A DNA stretch of 12,093 bases, taken from assembly GCA_036266975.1 (NCBI GenBank), contig DATAWZ010000139.1, positions 1 through 12,093 of the forward strand. Reading direction: 5' to 3'. Under the pieces are notes generated by a model. That model was not told where the DNA came from. It ran no database searches and was given only the letters and a program-made list of their open reading frames with translations. The DNA is from DATAWZ01 sp036266975 (GTDB lineage: Bacteria > Actinomycetota > Thermoleophilia > Solirubrobacterales > Solirubrobacteraceae). The position numbers were made by a program, and so were the translations under genes. Below are positions 7,230 through 12,093 of this stretch, in pieces; the first letter of the stretch is position 1, and each line of letters begins with the position of its first letter.

Positions 7230-7558
7230 TGTACCTGGTCGTGCTGAGCTTCGAGCTCGCCGGCGGGGAGGCACACACGCGCGGCGAGCTCGCCGACGCG
7301 CTGATCGAGCGCGACGAGGTGGCGACGGTCTGGCTCGCCGACGGCGGACGGCCCTCGCGCGTGGCGCTCGATCTGGAGTCGGAGTCCCCCGAGGCGGCCG
7401 GCGAGGCGGGCCGGCGGCTCGTCACCGAGGCCGCCGAGGCGGCGGGCTTCGGCGTGAGCATGCTCGACCTGCGGGCCGGCACCGACCGCGAGCGGCTGCT
7501 CGCCTACACCGCGCAACTCAGCGACCGGGCGTCGCCCGCAGGACCTTCACCGGCGTGA
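7229..7558 (+). CDS. Small conserved-looking protein of unknown function (109 aa)
   Basis: The ATG shares its A with the SDR stop (TGATG, 1-bp overlap), so it is very likely translated by re-initiation. The 109 residues start with a beta-strand (MYLVVLSFEL), then a helix (TRGELADALIERDE), a strand (VATVWLAD), another strand (RVALDLESES), a long acidic/Ala helix at about 55-73, a strand (GVSMLDLRAG) and a short tail. The pattern suggests a compact alpha/beta, perhaps ferredoxin-like, fold. I recognise no family, signal peptide or metal motif. The last 20 residues lie in DNA that is repeated at 8097-8143, so the tail may be a late addition. Position suggests a partner or accessory of the SDR or acyl-CoA dehydrogenase. 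Convergent with the next gene. Confidence 0.75.
   Translation: MYLVVLSFELAGGEAHTRGELADALIERDEVATVWLADGGRPSRVALDLESESPEAAGEAGRRLVTEAAEAAGFGVSMLDLRAGTDRERLLAYTAQLSDRASPAGPSPA
7499..7545. repeat. Imperfect direct repeat, copy 1
   Basis: 47 bp that match 8097-8143 at 39 positions by hand alignment. It forms the 3' end of the 109-residue gene. On the minus strand the extended segment 7518-7568 reads like the last codons of the glycosyltransferase gene (ARAFT..VKVLRATPGR-stop against ARVFT..AVLLATPDR-stop), with a 9-bp in-frame gap. Confidence 0.65.
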
Positions 7559-7627
7559 ACGCCCGCGCACGAGGACCCGGTCAGATCGGGATGGTGGGGC
7601 GCACGGGGATCCACGCCGGCGAGCCGA
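7559..7627. other. Short intergenic region between convergent genes
   Basis: 69 bp between the tails of the 109-residue gene and the winged-helix-like gene. No hairpin with a T-tract is visible. The part up to about 7580 belongs to the extended repeat homology described for the glycosyltransferase 3' end. Confidence 0.5.
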
Positions 7628-8083
7628 TCAGTCGCGAGTGTGCTCGCTCGCCCGCGCGTCGCGCACGGCGCGGGCCTGGCGCGTGTCCATCCACATCTCC
7701 CAGCGACCCGAGGCGGCCTGGCGCGGGGCCTTGAACCGGTAGGGCCGGCTGCCGCAGAACTCGCGCTGACGCAGGCGACAGACGCCGCCCAGCACCGAGG
7801 CGATGCGGCGTCGCGGCCAGCCCATCGCGTCCTCGATCTCCGGGAACGGTCGCGGGCGCCCGGGCGCGGCGGCGAGCGCGGCGAGCAGCTCGCGCATGAG
7901 GTCGCTGCAGCGATCGTGGAAGCGCGCGATCTCGTCGCGGTCGCCCATCGCGTCGTGGGCCGCGTACTCGGCGGCGGTCAGCCGCCGCCCGCGCCCCGCC
8001 ACGCGCTCCGCACGCAGATCTCCTCGCTGCATGCTGAACGCATCGGCCGACCCGTTCGGCCGGAATTCCACACCCGAGATCAT
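7628..8083 (-). CDS. Small winged-helix-like protein of unknown function
   Basis: 151 residues if the ATG at 8083 is used. An ATG at 8032 would give 134 residues and still keep the ordered part; neither has a convincing Shine-Dalgarno. From about residue 55 the chain looks folded: a helix (DRCSDLMRELLAALAAAPG), FPEIEDAMGWPRRRIASVLGG (helix-turn-helix-like), CRLRQREF, and a closing WEMWMDTRQARAV strand/helix. This resembles actinobacterial winged-helix domains of the DUF6416 kind, but that is from memory and tentative. The many Arg residues suit nucleic-acid binding. The first 35 residues look disordered. The gene is bracketed by a direct repeat (7499-7545 and 8097-8143) and sits 32 bp after the glycosyltransferase stop, so they may share a transcript. 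Confidence 0.7.
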   Translation of the reverse strand: MISGVEFRPNGSADAFSMQRGDLRAERVAGRGRRLTAAEYAAHDAMGDRDEIARFHDRCSDLMRELLAALAAAPGRPRPFPEIEDAMGWPRRRIASVLGGVCRLRQREFCGSRPYRFKAPRQAASGRWEMWMDTRQARAVRDARASEHTRD

Positions 8084-8096
8084 CTCACGAGACGGA

Positions 8097-8143
8097 CTCG
8101 CCTGCTATGCGCAGCTCAGCGATCGGGGGTCGCCAGCAGGACC
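8097..8143. repeat. Imperfect direct repeat, copy 2
   Basis: Partner of 7499-7545 (39 of 47 bases equal). It spans the stop codon (8116-8118) and last codons of the glycosyltransferase gene plus about 20 bp downstream of it. The two copies lie 598 bp apart in the same orientation and enclose the winged-helix-like gene. Confidence 0.65.
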
Positions 8144-9633
8144 GCCATCGGCGCCACCGACGTGAAGACGCGCGCGCTGAGCGCCCGGTAGCCGTAGGGG
8201 GCGAGCCCGTCGCGGCTGAAGGTCAGCAGCGCGGCGCTCGAGAGGTGCCCGGTGGGGATCTGCATCACCAGCCACAGCCGCGGTCGCGGCGTGGGCAGCG
8301 CGCTGAACATCGCCGGCGAGGTCGTCTTGAACGGCAGGTTCGGGTGCAGCTCGCGCGGCGCGTAGAAGGCCAGGGGGACGTTGGTCCCGGGAAGGCCCGG
8401 GGTGGCCACGATGTCGCCCGGTTGCTGCTGGGCGCTGATATAGCGCGTGATGCCGCGGGCGTTCAGGTAGAAGCCGCTCGAGCGGTGGCTGCCCAGCGTG
8501 CCGCCGAGGGCGACGGTGAGCGCGACCGCGGCCAGCAGCGCCCCCCACGCGCGGGGACTGGCGGCGATCGCCGCCGCGACGAGAGCGAGCTGGCCCGGCG
8601 CCGCGCCCGCGTCGTAGCGGGTGAGCATCAGGTCGAGCCCGAACAGCGAGAGCACAAGCAGCGCCATCGGCGGCAGCAGGGCCAGGACGATCAGCAGCGT
8701 CCGCTCGCGCACGGCCGCGACCGAGCCGGGAGCGCGCGCGAGGATCGCCGCGGCGCCGAGCACGAGCGCCGCGCCGAGCAGGCGCAGCGCGTTGGCGCCG
8801 CCGCCGGTGCGGGGGTCAAACGCCGTCCCGAAGACCTGCACGACGTTTGACCAGGTCACCCCGGCCACAGCCCCCAGGCCGCGGTGGGGCGTGGCCTGGG
8901 CCTGGGCGACGAACAGCGGGAGCACCGCCGCCTGCGCGATCGCGCAGGCGAGCACGTGGCCGGCGCGCGCCCGCACCGGCAGCGAGTCGCGCGTGGCCAC
9001 CCACAGGCACAGCGGCGCGAGCACGAACCCGTCGGTGTAGCCGGTCCACAGGGCGAGGACCGCGGCCACCGCCGACAGCGACAGCCACGCGCGCGCGTGG
9101 GCGCTCGCCCGCGTGGCCTGCACGGCGGCGGCCACGGCGAGGGCCACCAGCAGCGAGTCGAACACGTAGCCCTGGGCGCGCTGGGCGAACTCGAGCAGGA
9201 ACGGGCTGAGCGCCGCCAGCGTCGCCGCGACCAGCGCGGCGCGCCGGCCGGCGAGCAGCCGGGCCAGCCAATACACGACGGCGACGACCGCGACTCCGGC
9301 GACCGCCGAGGGCAGGCGCGCGACCCATTCGCTGCGCGAGTGGGTGTGGTAGAGCCACTCGTGCTCGAACAGGAAGTAGGCCGGCGGCGTCTGCTCGCCG
9401 AGGCGGATCGCGTGCAGCAGGCGCGAGAGCCGCACGGTGGACGCCTCCATGCTGAGGATCTCGTCGACGAAGAAGCTCGAGGAGCCGAGCTGCCAGCCGA
9501 AGTTCAGCGCGGCGACCAGGAGGATCGCCGGCAGCGCGACGCGCGCCAGCCGTGCGGGAGCGCCCCGGGCCGGGGCGTCGTGGAGCCGCGATGGCGGGCG
9601 CGCGAGGACGTGGGCCTCGCTCACCCGCGGCAT
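8116..9633 (-). CDS. GT39/PMT-like membrane glycosyltransferase
   Basis: 505 residues with a basic N-terminus and many hydrophobic segments (about 33-49, 108-128, 133-148, 158-173, 182-197, 225-243, 284-300, 312-333, 345-358, 362-380), so a polytopic membrane protein. After the first segment comes FFVDEILS with Asp57-Glu58, the place of the catalytic acid in GT-C enzymes. The loop TPPAYFLFEHEWL (82-94) followed by EWVARLPSAVAGV is characteristic of the ArnT/PMT-like (GT39/GT83) group. The soluble C-terminal part (about 385-505) is probably extracytoplasmic. Such enzymes move a sugar from a polyprenyl-phosphate donor to a protein, lipid or glycan; the acceptor is unknown. The ATG at 9633 follows a GAGG only 1-2 nt upstream, so initiation may be weak. 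Function looks unrelated to the oxidative genes on both sides. Confidence 0.88.
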   Translation of the reverse strand: MPRVSEAHVLARPPSRLHDAPARGAPARLARVALPAILLVAALNFGWQLGSSSFFVDEILSMEASTVRLSRLLHAIRLGEQTPPAYFLFEHEWLYHTHSRSEWVARLPSAVAGVAVVAVVYWLARLLAGRRAALVAATLAALSPFLLEFAQRAQGYVFDSLLVALAVAAAVQATRASAHARAWLSLSAVAAVLALWTGYTDGFVLAPLCLWVATRDSLPVRARAGHVLACAIAQAAVLPLFVAQAQATPHRGLGAVAGVTWSNVVQVFGTAFDPRTGGGANALRLLGAALVLGAAAILARAPGSVAAVRERTLLIVLALLPPMALLVLSLFGLDLMLTRYDAGAAPGQLALVAAAIAASPRAWGALLAAVALTVALGGTLGSHRSSGFYLNARGITRYISAQQQPGDIVATPGLPGTNVPLAFYAPRELHPNLPFKTTSPAMFSALPTPRPRLWLVMQIPTGHLSSAALLTFSRDGLAPYGYRALSARVFTSVAPMAVLLATPDR

Positions 9634-9644
9634 CCTCGCCGATC

Positions 9645-9680
9645 CCCGGCGGCGGCCGCGCCGTTCCCGCCGCCGCCGGG
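9645..9680 (-). terminator. GC-rich hairpin between the second P450 and the glycosyltransferase gene
   Basis: A 12-bp perfect inverted repeat (9645-9656 with 9669-9680) around a 12-nt loop fills most of the 55-bp gap. There is no T-tract after it, so it is not a classical intrinsic terminator. It could slow RNA polymerase, protect the P450 message, or partly hide the start region of the glycosyltransferase gene 11 nt away. Confidence 0.4.
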
Positions 9681-9688
9681 TGGCGATC

Positions 9689-10894
9689 TCAACCCGTCGT
9701 GCGCGCGCCCGGCGGAAAGACCAGCTCGAGCGAGGTCATCGTGCGCAGCTGGCCGGTCTCGTACACCGGCCCGGTGCCGGCCTTGACCTCGAAGTCGGGG
9801 ATCCGTCGCAGCAGCTCCTCGAAGGTCAGCCGCAGCTCCAGCCGAGCCAGGTGCGAGCCCAGGCAGCGGTGCGGTCCGACGCCGAAGGCCGAGTGCACGA
9901 CGTCCCTGCGGTGCAGGTCGAAGCGCCGCGCATCGTCGGTCGCCTCGTCATCGCGCGAGGCGGCGGCGTAGTTCAGGCCGATCCAGTCGCCCGCCTTGAG
10001 CTCCACCCCACCCACCGTCACGTCGGCCATGACGTAGCGGGCCGGCGCGATCACCGGCGGGTACAGACGCACGAACTCCTCGACGGCACCGCCGGTGAGC
10101 GAGGGATCCTCGATCAGCGTCCGGCGGTCCTCGGGGTGCGTGGCCAGGTGCAGAGCGCCCGCGCCCATCACGTGGGTCGTCGTGGCCAGACCGCCGAAGC
10201 AGACGTCGAGCAGCGTGGCGACCTTGTCCTCCCACGGGCAGGGCGCGCCGTCCTTCTGCACCCCCTCGAGGATCACGTCGATGACGTCGCCCCGCTTCGG
10301 CTGGCCCTCGCGCAGGCGCAGGTACCGGTCGACGTAGCTCATGACGTAGCCGAAGTGCTCGGGCCGTCCCTCGATCGGCCCGAACGTGCCCAGGTCGATC
10401 TCTCCGAACAGCGTCGGCAGGTCCTCGAGGGGAACCTCGAAGAGGTTCTGGAAGAGGACCATCCCCGGCAGGTGGGCCGCGAACTCGAGCAGGAAGTTGC
10501 ACTCGCCCCGCTCGATGAACGTGTCGATCAGCTGGTTGGCGTAACGGCGGATGTCCGACGCGAACGGGTCGAGCTTCGCCGGCCCGAAGTACGGGTCCAG
10601 GGCGTGGCGCCAGACGTTGTGGTACGGCGGATCGGACTCCTCGGGCAGGATCGCCGGCGCGCCTTCGGGCCGGTTCAGCTGCCACCCGCGTGCGCTCGAG
10701 AACGTCTTCCAGTCCTGGCCACAGCGGCGCACATCGCGCCAACGGTTGACGACCCAGTAGCCGTGGCCCGCATTGCTCCGGGCCATCGGGCACTTCTCGG
10801 CGAACTCGTCGATGACCTCGTCGAACCGCTCGTTGAACTCGGGCGACTCGAAGTCGAAGTCGGTGGTGAAGTCCTGCGCGGTGGATTCGGCCAT
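9689..10894 (-). CDS. Cytochrome P450 (second; I-helix acid replaced)
   Basis: 401 residues. ExxR is at E273-R276 and the heme loop FGVGPHRCLG at 337-346 with Cys344 as ligand, so heme binding is intact. The I-helix reads VCFGGLATTTHVMG: against the usual (A/G)GxDT the acidic residue is Ala237, while Thr238 is kept. In P450cam the equivalent Asp251-Thr252 pair delivers protons for O2 activation, so the mechanism may differ. The ATG at 10894 shares a base with the NTF2-like gene's stop (TGATG) and has no Shine-Dalgarno, so it relies on coupling. It is the last gene of the Rieske/NTF2/P450 unit and is followed by a 55-bp gap with a hairpin. Sequence differs clearly from the first P450, so it is not a recent duplicate. 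CYP family not assignable by eye. Confidence 0.95.
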   Translation of the reverse strand: MAESTAQDFTTDFDFESPEFNERFDEVIDEFAEKCPMARSNAGHGYWVVNRWRDVRRCGQDWKTFSSARGWQLNRPEGAPAILPEESDPPYHNVWRHALDPYFGPAKLDPFASDIRRYANQLIDTFIERGECNFLLEFAAHLPGMVLFQNLFEVPLEDLPTLFGEIDLGTFGPIEGRPEHFGYVMSYVDRYLRLREGQPKRGDVIDVILEGVQKDGAPCPWEDKVATLLDVCFGGLATTTHVMGAGALHLATHPEDRRTLIEDPSLTGGAVEEFVRLYPPVIAPARYVMADVTVGGVELKAGDWIGLNYAAASRDDEATDDARRFDLHRRDVVHSAFGVGPHRCLGSHLARLELRLTFEELLRRIPDFEVKAGTGPVYETGQLRTMTSLELVFPPGARTTG

Positions 10895-11301
10895 CAGGAG
10901 GCGGCCGTCTCGGCCAGCGCGGTGACGTCCCAGTAGTACGGGCGGATGGCCACGACCAGCCCGTCGCGGACCTTCCAGGTCTCGCACGCGTCGACGCTGT
11001 ACTCCTTGCCCGACTTGGAAGTGCACTCGATGGCGATCTCGGCGGCGGCGCGGTCCCCGTCGACGATCAGCGCCCGGATGTGCACCGCGCGCAGCCCCAG
11101 CGAGGCGGCGAGCGTCGGGAAGGCGTCGAGCAGCTCGGCCTTGTTCGACCACGTCCCCGGGCAGGGATGGTGATCGCACTCCATCACGACGACGTCGTCG
11201 GCCAGCAGCGCGGCGAACGCCTCGCCGTTGCCGGTGTTCATCGCGCCGTAGGCCTCTTCGACGACCTGACGGGTGGACTTCACGGCGGTGGGGGCACTCA
11301 T
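10894..11301 (-). CDS. NTF2/SnoaL-fold protein
   Basis: 135 residues. It has the N-terminal helix (VVEEAYGAMNTGN), the ALLADDVVVMEC strand entry at 31-42, a central sheet (AVHIRALIVDGDRAAAEIAIEC) and the ending ETWKVRDGLVVAIRPYYWD, the pattern of SnoaL-like, ketosteroid-isomerase-like and limonene-epoxide-hydrolase-like proteins. By eye, Glu41 falls near Asp38 of ketosteroid isomerase, but the catalytic Tyr is not in register (Tyr18 is offset by one), so isomerase activity is only a possibility. It may be an isomerase, cyclase or epoxide hydrolase, or a non-catalytic binding protein. A strong Shine-Dalgarno (AAGGAGGAG, 11308-11316) precedes the ATG at 11301. Its stop overlaps the second P450 start by one base, so the two are probably made together and act on the same compound. 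Confidence 0.88.
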   Translation of the reverse strand: MSAPTAVKSTRQVVEEAYGAMNTGNGEAFAALLADDVVVMECDHHPCPGTWSNKAELLDAFPTLAASLGLRAVHIRALIVDGDRAAAEIAIECTSKSGKEYSVDACETWKVRDGLVVAIRPYYWDVTALAETAAS

Positions 11302-11307
11302 GCGATT

Positions 11308-11316
11308 CTCCTCCTT
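11308..11316 (-). promoter_or_regulatory. Shine-Dalgarno of the NTF2-like gene
   Basis: AAGGAGGAG on the minus strand, 6 nt before the ATG at 11301. It is a near-perfect anti-16S match and, with the hairpin just upstream, suggests the NTF2-like/P450 pair is translated at a level set independently of the Rieske gene. Confidence 0.75.
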
Positions 11317-11347
11317 CGGGTTTTGAACTGGGCGCGGGGCCCGGCTC

Positions 11348-11365
11348 GCCGGCCTCACGGCCGGC
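11348..11365 (-). promoter_or_regulatory. Perfect 7-bp hairpin between the Rieske and NTF2-like genes
   Basis: GCCGGCC and GGCCGGC form a perfect stem around a TCAC loop (on the plus strand), in the 77-bp gap after the Rieske stop. There is no T-tract. It could be an RNA-stabilising or processing hairpin, or a partial terminator that lowers expression of the downstream genes. Confidence 0.4.
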
Positions 11366-11378
11366 TGCGCCACCCGCT

Positions 11379-11732
11379 TCACGTGTACAGGACGACGTCG
11401 TCGTCCTCCACCTCGATGCGGTAGACCTTCACTCGGTAGGCGTCGGGGTCCGTCAGGCAACGGCCATCCTGGACCGTGTACTCGTAGCCGTGCCAGGGGC
11501 AGCGGACGATCTCTCCCTCCATGACGTACTCGTACTCCTGTGGCTTGGACGCGGTCATCGTGCCGCGCAGCTCGTGCGTGCACAGCGGCGCCCCGTGGTG
11601 CGGGCAGATGTTGCGCAGCGCGAAGAAGCGATCTCCGCGGTTGAAGACCGCCACCGAGCGGCCGCCGGCGTCGAACGCCCGCCGGGTCCCGGGCGGGAAG
11701 TTCTCCTGGCGGTCGATGACGTAGCGCGCCAT
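11379..11732 (-). CDS. Rieske [2Fe-2S] ferredoxin-like protein
   Basis: 117 residues. Both Rieske cluster boxes are intact: Cys43-x-His45 in NICPHHG and Cys78-x-x-His81 in RCPWHGYEY. The length and lack of a C-terminal catalytic domain make it an electron carrier or small Rieske subunit and not an oxygenase alpha subunit. The segment between the boxes (EYEYVMEGEIV) is slightly longer than in simple BphA3-like ferredoxins. Its redox partner could be the P450 two genes downstream or an oxygenase outside the window. The ATG at 11732 matches the usual family start (MARYVIDRQ). An in-frame ATG at 11756 would add 8 residues; a weak GAGG lies about 11 nt before 11732. It is preceded by a 184-bp gap with a long hairpin and followed by the NTF2-like gene. 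Confidence 0.94.
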   Translation of the reverse strand: MARYVIDRQENFPPGTRRAFDAGGRSVAVFNRGDRFFALRNICPHHGAPLCTHELRGTMTASKPQEYEYVMEGEIVRCPWHGYEYTVQDGRCLTDPDAYRVKVYRIEVEDDDVVLYT

Positions 11733-11916
11733 CAGTGGTGCCTCGCGTGGACACATGCCGTCATCCGGCGTACGAAAACCAAGCGTGGCAGGACGCAGGA
11801 TCGACGGCGTGGCAGAGCCACGCCGTCGATCCGAGGACGCCGCCACGCGCAGGTTTGCCTGTGCCCCGAATGGGGTGCAGCCGACGGGGGCGGTAGGTGT
11901 CCGCGTGAGGTGCCAC
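11733..11916. other. Intergenic region before the Rieske gene
   Basis: 184 bp between the amidohydrolase stop and the Rieske start, both on the minus strand. It contains a long perfect hairpin (11798-11832) and a smaller one (CCCC-GAAT-GGGG at 11864-11875, extendable with G-U pairs). I see no clear -10/-35 for the Rieske gene, although it is the longest gap in the right-hand operon and a likely site for a promoter or attenuator. Confidence 0.5.
11798..11832 (-). terminator. Perfect 16-bp hairpin with 3-nt loop
   Basis: Bases 11798-11813 and 11817-11832 are exact inverted repeats around AGA. On the minus strand the stem ends about 65 nt before the Rieske ATG, and a TTTT occurs some 20 nt after it, so it is not a tight stem-plus-U-tract. 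It lies about 85 nt downstream of the amidohydrolase stop and most simply acts as a terminator or transcript 3'-end protector. A transposon end or regulator dyad is an alternative. Confidence 0.55.
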
Positions 11917-12093
11917 TTAGCGCAGGCGCTCGCCGAACAGCCGGCGCGGCGTCTCGATGCAGATCTTCCGGCGCAGGTCCTCGGGCACCGCGGACAGCGC
12001 CCGCTGCGGATCGTCGAAGTCCCAGTGCGGATAGTCCGAGCTGAAGATCAGCGTGCGCTCGGCCTGCACCATGTCGAGCACCGCGTGCAGTTG
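11917..12093 (-). CDS. Amidohydrolase-family protein, C-terminal 58 residues (5' end outside window)
   Basis: The frame is open from the right edge to TAA at 11919-11917. The peptide LIFSSDYPHWDFDDP, followed by RRKICIETPRRLFGERLR, is the typical C-terminal end of amidohydrolase-2 (ACMSD-like TIM-barrel) proteins. The Asp in SSDYPH matches the conserved metal-site Asp of that family. The reaction could be decarboxylation or hydrolysis of a C-C or C-N bond; the visible part cannot tell. It runs in the same direction as the Rieske, NTF2-like and P450 genes and is probably part of the same catabolic cluster, although a hairpin separates them. Confidence 0.85.
   Translation of the reverse strand, partial: QLHAVLDMVQAERTLIFSSDYPHWDFDDPQRALSAVPEDLRRKICIETPRRLFGERLR

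Noticed and set aside
7572..7630. Minus-strand peptide ending AWIPVRPTIPI-stop in the gap after the winged-helix-like gene
   Set aside because: It looks somewhat protein-like, but upstream the frame runs through the small gene in another phase with no start or homologous pattern. I could not support a pseudogene or frameshift.
7640..8191. Plus-strand open frame opposite the winged-helix-like gene
   Set aside because: The minus-strand product has a more natural composition, with ordered helices and a Trp-rich end. The plus frame has no ribosome-binding site and runs into the glycosyltransferase tail. This is the least certain strand choice in the window.
9437..10936. 499-codon plus-strand open frame opposite the second P450 and the glycosyltransferase start
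   Set aside because: It spans two real genes and their gap on the other strand and shows no recognisable domain.
1..12093. CRISPR array, tRNA, rRNA, insertion sequence or integrase
   Set aside because: No regularly spaced repeats, tRNA-like cloverleaf, rRNA segment or transposase motif was seen; the only repeats found are the 47-bp pair and isolated hairpins.

Overview
The window is very GC-rich DNA with dense coding, overlapping genes and frequent GTG starts. It carries an LLM-class (luciferase-like) oxidoreductase and a Ddn-type deazaflavin nitroreductase, two families that normally use coenzyme F420. Together with two bacterial class I-type P450s, this points to a high-GC actinobacterium, possibly of the Thermoleophilia/Solirubrobacterales type. 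The lineage is inferred from style and gene content, not from a marker gene.

Layout. (1) 1-837 (+): C-terminal part of a probably secreted, Fn3-like protein, open at the left edge and convergent with what follows. (2) 846-5296 (-): a compact operon read right to left: aldehyde dehydrogenase, cytochrome P450, Ddn-like nitroreductase, LLM oxidoreductase, SUI1/YciH translation factor. Junctions are 2 bp apart, a GTGA overlap, an ATGA overlap and a 17-bp gap. (3) 5297-5353: a short divergent control region with a local AT-rich island. It holds a consensus TATAAT for the leftward operon inside an imperfect dyad. (4) 5354-7558 (+): acyl-CoA dehydrogenase, SDR dehydrogenase and a 109-residue protein of unknown function, all overlapping. 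(5) 7559-9633: a segment that does not look catabolic, with a small winged-helix-like protein and a GT39/PMT-like membrane glycosyltransferase, both on the minus strand. A partly conserved direct repeat flanks the small gene. (6) 9689-12093 (-): a second oxidative operon read right to left: amidohydrolase (only its C-terminus is in the window), a strong hairpin, Rieske ferredoxin-like protein, NTF2/SnoaL-like protein, second P450.

Working together. Two P450s, a Rieske protein, an aldehyde dehydrogenase, an SDR, an acyl-CoA dehydrogenase, an amidohydrolase and an F420-type pair fit a catabolic or modifying pathway for a hydrophobic compound. A plausible route is hydroxylation, oxidation of alcohol or aldehyde to acid, CoA-ester desaturation, and C-C or C-N hydrolysis. 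The substrate cannot be read from the sequence. No acyl-CoA ligase, canonical 3Fe-4S ferredoxin, ferredoxin reductase or regulator is visible, so the cluster probably continues past the right edge or relies on genes elsewhere.

The most notable sequence-level observations are the palindromic divergent promoter, the loss of the I-helix acid in the second P450, a perfect 16-bp hairpin before the Rieske gene, and the duplicated 3' end of the glycosyltransferase gene lying inside the tail of an unrelated gene.
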